Shown: in pieces, positions 60,220 through 64,000 of the stretch
How positions within the stretch are numbered: position 1 is the stretch's first letter
Layout: each line of letters opens with the position of its first letter
Assembly (NCBI GenBank): GCA_016415585.1
Contig: CP066552.1
Location: forward strand, 868,001-932,000
Length of the DNA stretch: 64,000 nucleotides
Source: Pectobacterium carotovorum
GTDB taxonomy: Bacteria; Pseudomonadota; Gammaproteobacteria; Enterobacterales; Enterobacteriaceae
Reading direction: 5' to 3'
Position numbers and translations under genes: made by a program
Notes under the pieces: generated by a model
Databases searched by the model: none
What the model saw: the letters and a program-made list of their open reading frames with translations, nothing else
Told to the model about the DNA's origin: nothing

Positions 60220-61407
60220 TTAGTTCGCTTTGACCCACTCCTCACTCACCACGACGTGCTTGATCGCCTGTCGGAAGTAAGTGAACGCGACGTGCAGCTT
60301 ACCGTCCTGCGCTTGTTTGACGCTGGGGTAAGAGAACTCGCGGTTCAGCTTCTCCGTGGAGTTATTGGTCATGCAGTAACCGTCGCCCACTTCGATATTA
60401 CGCTGCCACGGCCAGCTTTTACCGCCGTCTTCCGAAATGGCGAGCGTCATCGGTGCGCGCGGGGCACCCCAGAAGGCGCTACGACCACCGGCTTGTACTT
60501 CCGGCATTTTGGCATTGCTGGCTTTGTCTTCTTCATCCTCGATTTCATCGTACAGCGACAGACGGCGCTCGGTCGCATCGGCGGCGCTCATATGGTTGAA
60601 CACCAGCGCCAGATGGCCATTCTCTAGCGTCGTCACCTGAATGGACGAGTTGTTGTTCGGCAACTCGGTCGGCACGGGATCCGACCAGGTTTTACCGCCG
60701 TCCGTTGAACGACTTTGGTAGATGAAATCCGCCCAGCGGCTGCGGTACAGCGCCAGCAGCGTGCCGTCCTGCAACGGGGTGATGTTCATATGCACGCAGC
60801 CCGTGCTGTTTGGCACCGGGTATTCCTGCCAGGTTTTCCCCTGATCGCTGGAAATTTTCACGGCGCTGTCGTCATCGTTGCCGACCCATTTCTCACCCGG
60901 CTGAACGCGGCAGTAGAACACCGGCAGCAGCCAGTCGCCGTTTTCCAGCACGGTGATAGGCTGGCGGATGAAAGTGCCGGGCTGATCGAGCAGTGTGCCG
61001 ATCTCGCCCCAGGTCGCCCCCAAATCTGTAGACTGACGGTAGCGCACAATTGCGGTGTCCTGATTACCGGATTTCTGCGCGGTGTACAGTAGCCACAGCA
61101 CGTTGTCCGGCGCGAGGAACAGAACCGGGTTCTGTTCGGAACGCGTGGCATCTTCAGACAACTTAACGGTGTTACTCCAGCTATCGCTGCCTTTCACCAG
61201 ACGGGACATATAGATAGAGATATCCGCAATCCCTTCTTGTGTGCCCCCAAACCAGACGCACAGTACATCGCCGTTCGGCAGATGGAGCAGGTTGGCCGCA
61301 TGATTCTGCGGGCATTCCGATGGAATGTAGGCATCCAGACGCGCGGCATCGCCTTCTGCGTGATGAACTTTTCCGCTACGTTCCACAGTAATGATTTCGC
61401 TACTCAT
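60220..61407 (-). CDS. Sialidase-fold (BNR/Asp-box) protein
   Basis: 395-residue protein with at least four Asp boxes (S-x-D-x-G-x-T/S-W): STDLGATW, SSDQGKTW, STDGGKTW and SEDGGKSW, which mark a six-bladed sialidase propeller. There is no signal peptide, so it is cytoplasmic and would act on an imported substrate rather than on polymers outside. True exo-sialidase activity is unproven; the fold also hosts other glycoside hydrolases and lyases. It lies three bases after the SSS symporter gene. Confidence 0.8.
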   Translation of the reverse strand: MSSEIITVERSGKVHHAEGDAARLDAYIPSECPQNHAANLLHLPNGDVLCVWFGGTQEGIADISIYMSRLVKGSDSWSNTVKLSEDATRSEQNPVLFLAPDNVLWLLYTAQKSGNQDTAIVRYRQSTDLGATWGEIGTLLDQPGTFIRQPITVLENGDWLLPVFYCRVQPGEKWVGNDDDSAVKISSDQGKTWQEYPVPNSTGCVHMNITPLQDGTLLALYRSRWADFIYQSRSTDGGKTWSDPVPTELPNNNSSIQVTTLENGHLALVFNHMSAADATERRLSLYDEIEDEEDKASNAKMPEVQAGGRSAFWGAPRAPMTLAISEDGGKSWPWQRNIEVGDGYCMTNNSTEKLNREFSYPSVKQAQDGKLHVAFTYFRQAIKHVVVSEEWVKAN

Positions 61408-61410
61408 GAC

Positions 61411-62826
61411 TCAGGCTCCCGATTTATTTTCAGTTGGAGAGGTTTTGATTTTGTTCGCTTTGTTCGGAATCATGCGATCGATCAGTATGACGACAGCAGG
61501 GGTAACTAACGCGACATACATGTTATCGATGCCGTATGGGTTGCCGAGAATATACCAAACAGAGGTGACCACGCAGGCGGAGATCAGGCTGGCGTTTGCA
61601 CCGCGGGCGCTGCCGAAGAACGGCAGGTAGAACGCAATGACAGCAACCACGGAAATCGACAGACGAATGGCACGCGTAAAGAATGACAGTTTCAGGATTT
61701 CAGGGACGAACAGAACGAAGATGAGCGGCGCGAAACCTACGACAAGCGAGAGGATCCGGGTCATTTTCATTTCTTTTTCTGGCGTCGGTTTCCAGTAAGG
61801 AACGTAGAAGTCCTTAATCAGCAGGGAAACGATAGCCAGTGCCACCATACTCACGCTGATGAAGATAGACGCGACCAGTGACGTGGTGACCAAGCCGGCG
61901 AGCCATGGGTTCATGTCTTGCAGGAAGACTGGCATCGCGTACAGGCTGTTGATTTCAGGGTGAGCAAACTTCGCCGCGACACCGATGACCGCGATAGCAA
62001 GTGCAATCGGCATACAGAAGAAGAAGGCAACCCAGGTGGCTCGTTTGGCGCTGGTGGCATCTTTCGTTGATGAAATGGCCTGAATCACGAACTGCGTACA
62101 GAAGATAGAACCGATGGTCCCGATCAGCCAGGCGAAGATGGTGCTGGCACCGAGTTTACCGTCCCACGTCCAGTAGTAATCCGGCATTTGTTCGATCATT
62201 GGCTTGAAGCCACCGGTCATTTTCAATGCCACGAACAGAATGATCATGACGCCAGCGTATTTCACGGCGCTGTGGATCAGTGTGATGTAGGCCGTTCCTT
62301 TCAAGCCACCGAAATAGTAGTAGAAGGTACTGACGATAGCGGTGATCAACGCGGCGACAGGCAGGGAGACTTTCAACACCGTGGCGATGGCTGCCGCGCC
62401 GCTGACGTAGTTGCCCACGTTCACCAGCAACAGCGCATAGATCATGATGATCGAAATGATGTTCTTGGTGCTGGTACCGTATTTCTCGGCAATCGCGCCG
62501 GAGATGGTGATTTTCCCGGTGTTATAAATCTTCTTCACCAGAATCATACCAAACAGCGGGAAACCGATGGCGGCGCCAATCACCGACCAGGATGCGGCAA
62601 AGCCGTTCTCAAAGGCGGACTGTGCCGTACCGATGGTGGATTTGGCACCGATGAACTCGGTCATCAGCAGGATACCGACGATAAACGCCGGTAGCGCGCG
62701 TGAGCCTTCCATGAACTCGGTGTTCGATTTACTGCGGAGCTTGTAGGTTAACCATGAGGTGAATGCGATATAAAACACAATCATCCCAACGATTATGAGG
62801 GTGTCGGTAACGTTAAAATGGTTCAT
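61411..62826 (-). CDS. Sodium:solute symporter (SSS family)
   Basis: 471-residue inner-membrane symporter with about 13 transmembrane segments, SSS family (which includes sialic acid SiaT, proline PutP and glucose SGLT types). ALPAFIVGILLMTEFIGAKSTIGTAQSAFENG, cited in part as the first-helix region, and FYYYFGGLKGTAYITLIHSAVKY fit the family. Clustered with aldolase and sialidase-like genes, it probably imports their substrate. It starts 38 bases after the aldolase gene. Confidence 0.9.
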   Translation of the reverse strand: MNHFNVTDTLIIVGMIVFYIAFTSWLTYKLRSKSNTEFMEGSRALPAFIVGILLMTEFIGAKSTIGTAQSAFENGFAASWSVIGAAIGFPLFGMILVKKIYNTGKITISGAIAEKYGTSTKNIISIIMIYALLLVNVGNYVSGAAAIATVLKVSLPVAALITAIVSTFYYYFGGLKGTAYITLIHSAVKYAGVMIILFVALKMTGGFKPMIEQMPDYYWTWDGKLGASTIFAWLIGTIGSIFCTQFVIQAISSTKDATSAKRATWVAFFFCMPIALAIAVIGVAAKFAHPEINSLYAMPVFLQDMNPWLAGLVTTSLVASIFISVSMVALAIVSLLIKDFYVPYWKPTPEKEMKMTRILSLVVGFAPLIFVLFVPEILKLSFFTRAIRLSISVVAVIAFYLPFFGSARGANASLISACVVTSVWYILGNPYGIDNMYVALVTPAVVILIDRMIPNKANKIKTSPTENKSGA

Positions 62827-62864
62827 ATCTTCTCGGCCTATAAGTGGAAATTGATATTTCTCTG

Positions 62865-63749
62865 TTACTGCGAGAATTGACTAAGTATGTTGCGGATGTT
62901 GTCTTCATCCTGTGCGGAAAACTGGATCGGATAGCGGCTGACGCCGACATCTTCACCCATAATCGCCAGCGCTTTTTTCACCACAGCCGGTGAGAACGCG
63001 ATGGCGTACAGTGTCTTACGCAATTCGGCAACCTGTTCTTGTGCCTGACGGGAGCCTTCGATGTCACCCGCTTTGAAGCGGTGCCAAATTTGGCTGATCG
63101 GTTCCGGTGCCACGTTAGCCAGCCCGGAAATACAGGCGGAGCAGCCGTCAACAAAGCCCTGGTGAATGAGCGAGTCTGGGCCATTCAGTACGTTAAAACC
63201 CTGTACACCTTTCACCGCTTGCACATAACCGCTCAGGCTTTCATAGCTGCCTGCGCTGTCTTTAATGCCGATGATGTTCGGGTGATCCGCCAGCGTGCGG
63301 ACGGTTTCCGGTGCCAGCGTATTTCCCGTGCGTGCAGGAATGTTGTAGAGAAACACCGGCACAGTCAGCGCATCGGCGACGGCGGTGTAGTGGGCGATCA
63401 GTTCTTCCTGTTTGAGTGGGATGAAATACGGGGTGATGACCGAAACGGCATCAACACCCAGCGCGGCGATGCGCTTGCCGAGCTTGATGGTTTCCCGCGT
63501 GGAGATTTCACCGATGTGGCCGACAACCGGCACTTTTCCGGCAACTTCATCAACGCAGGTTTCCGTGACGGCGACTTTCTCATCGGTGTGCAGAACGAAA
63601 AACTCACCGTTGGTGCCGTTACAGAAAATACCGTTGCCGTAGCGCATCTGGCGCTGAACCTGAAGACGCATGGCAGCGGGGTTAAATTCGCCCTGGTTAT
63701 CAAACGGCGTGACGATGGCAGTTAGTACGCCGGTAATATTTTTACTCAT
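62865..63749 (-). CDS. DapA/NanA-family aldolase
   Basis: 294-residue class I aldolase of the dihydrodipicolinate synthase/N-acetylneuraminate lyase superfamily. Schiff-base Lys163 in IIGIKDSAGSY, Tyr135 in VFLYNIPARTG and GTNGEFF (pyruvate-binding) are present. The NIPARTG form is closer to DapA/YagE-type enzymes than to E. coli NanA, so it likely cleaves or forms a 2-oxo acid other than, or as well as, sialic acid. Start MSKNITGV at 63749 behind GAGGAAG; upstream in-frame sequence is rejected. Confidence 0.88.
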   Translation of the reverse strand: MSKNITGVLTAIVTPFDNQGEFNPAAMRLQVQRQMRYGNGIFCNGTNGEFFVLHTDEKVAVTETCVDEVAGKVPVVGHIGEISTRETIKLGKRIAALGVDAVSVITPYFIPLKQEELIAHYTAVADALTVPVFLYNIPARTGNTLAPETVRTLADHPNIIGIKDSAGSYESLSGYVQAVKGVQGFNVLNGPDSLIHQGFVDGCSACISGLANVAPEPISQIWHRFKAGDIEGSRQAQEQVAELRKTLYAIAFSPAVVKKALAIMGEDVGVSRYPIQFSAQDEDNIRNILSQFSQ

Positions 63750-63922
63750 TGTTCTTCCTCGTGACACGTAATCAAAAAGATGAAAACTTAAAACCATTCT
63801 GCTTAAAACGAATGCCGGCCACTGAAGCCCATTATTAGGGGAAACACAGGGGGAGGTTCCCGCAGGAGGCCTCACCCCTGTGGTCGCCCCGTGTATCTCG
63901 ATGCTTAAACGATCGCGTATGG

Positions 63923-64000
63923 TTAAAACAGGGTTAGATAAACCTCACGGACATCGTCGGCGCTGACCTGTGTCGGCACGTTTTTCATCAGGCGCTGAAC
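63923..64000 (-). CDS. C-terminal end of a probable iron-containing alcohol dehydrogenase
   Basis: The last 25 codons of a reverse-strand gene enter from the right edge and read ...RLMKNVPTQVSADDVREVYL... with a TAA stop at 63923-63925. The pattern resembles the C-terminus of FucO-type group III alcohol dehydrogenases (NPREATLEDIVELY), but so short a piece gives only a weak assignment. It is the upstream neighbour of the aldolase gene and may belong to the same operon. Confidence 0.4.
   Translation of the reverse strand, partial: VQRLMKNVPTQVSADDVREVYLTLF

Overview
The window is an enterobacterial chromosome segment. Gene content and order, near-identity of many proteins to their Escherichia coli counterparts, ERIC repeats, and the mix of enterobacterial core genes with accessory catabolic loci fit a soft-rot Pectobacteriaceae genome, most likely Pectobacterium. 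The genus is inferred from general resemblance; the sequence itself firmly supports only Enterobacterales.

Bases 1-23.5 kb hold the division and cell-wall (dcw) cluster and its usual neighbours: murF (5' end outside the window), mraY, murD, ftsW, murG, murC, ddlB, ftsQ, ftsA, ftsZ and lpxC, then a reverse-strand DUF721/DciA-like gene, secM-secA, mutT, and reverse-strand yacG-zapD-coaE. guaC follows, then a reverse-strand type IV pilus-like set ppdD-hofB-hofC. Together these make peptidoglycan precursors, the divisome, lipid A and the Sec motor.

Bases 23.8-36.9 kb hold nadC, tsx, ampD-ampE, aroP and the pyruvate dehydrogenase operon pdhR-aceE-aceF-lpdA. A perfect PdhR operator precedes pdhR, a long hairpin lies before aceE, and strong terminators follow aceF and lpdA.

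Bases 37-49.5 kb mix accessory and core genes: a secreted alpha/beta hydrolase with a hairpin over its ribosome binding site, an orphan lipoprotein, an MmgE/PrpD protein, an AraC regulator divergent from a FepA-like catecholate receptor, a BigR/YgaV-like ArsR regulator, acnB and yacL.

Bases 49.5-58.8 kb are an accessory region with scars of gene loss: a broken fructose-6-phosphate aldolase gene, a short element with inverted-repeat ends, and a deleted ABC-transporter binding-protein gene. It carries an AT-rich pair encoding an acyl-CoA oxidase-like flavoprotein that lacks the usual catalytic glutamate and a membrane fatty acid desaturase. It also carries an apparently complete choline trimethylamine-lyase unit (cutC, cutD, two paired SMR transporters) with no microcompartment genes and an FNR-like box upstream.

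Bases 58.8-64 kb are a reverse-strand catabolic cluster: the end of a probable iron-containing alcohol dehydrogenase, a DapA/NanA-family aldolase, an SSS symporter, a cytoplasmic sialidase-fold (BNR) protein, a YhcH/NanQ-family protein and an SDR oxidoreductase. It probably takes up and breaks down an acidic sugar or related compound whose identity the sequence does not reveal. Four ERIC copies (one carrying about 76 extra bases) lie between genes. No tRNA, rRNA, CRISPR array or intact insertion sequence was seen.
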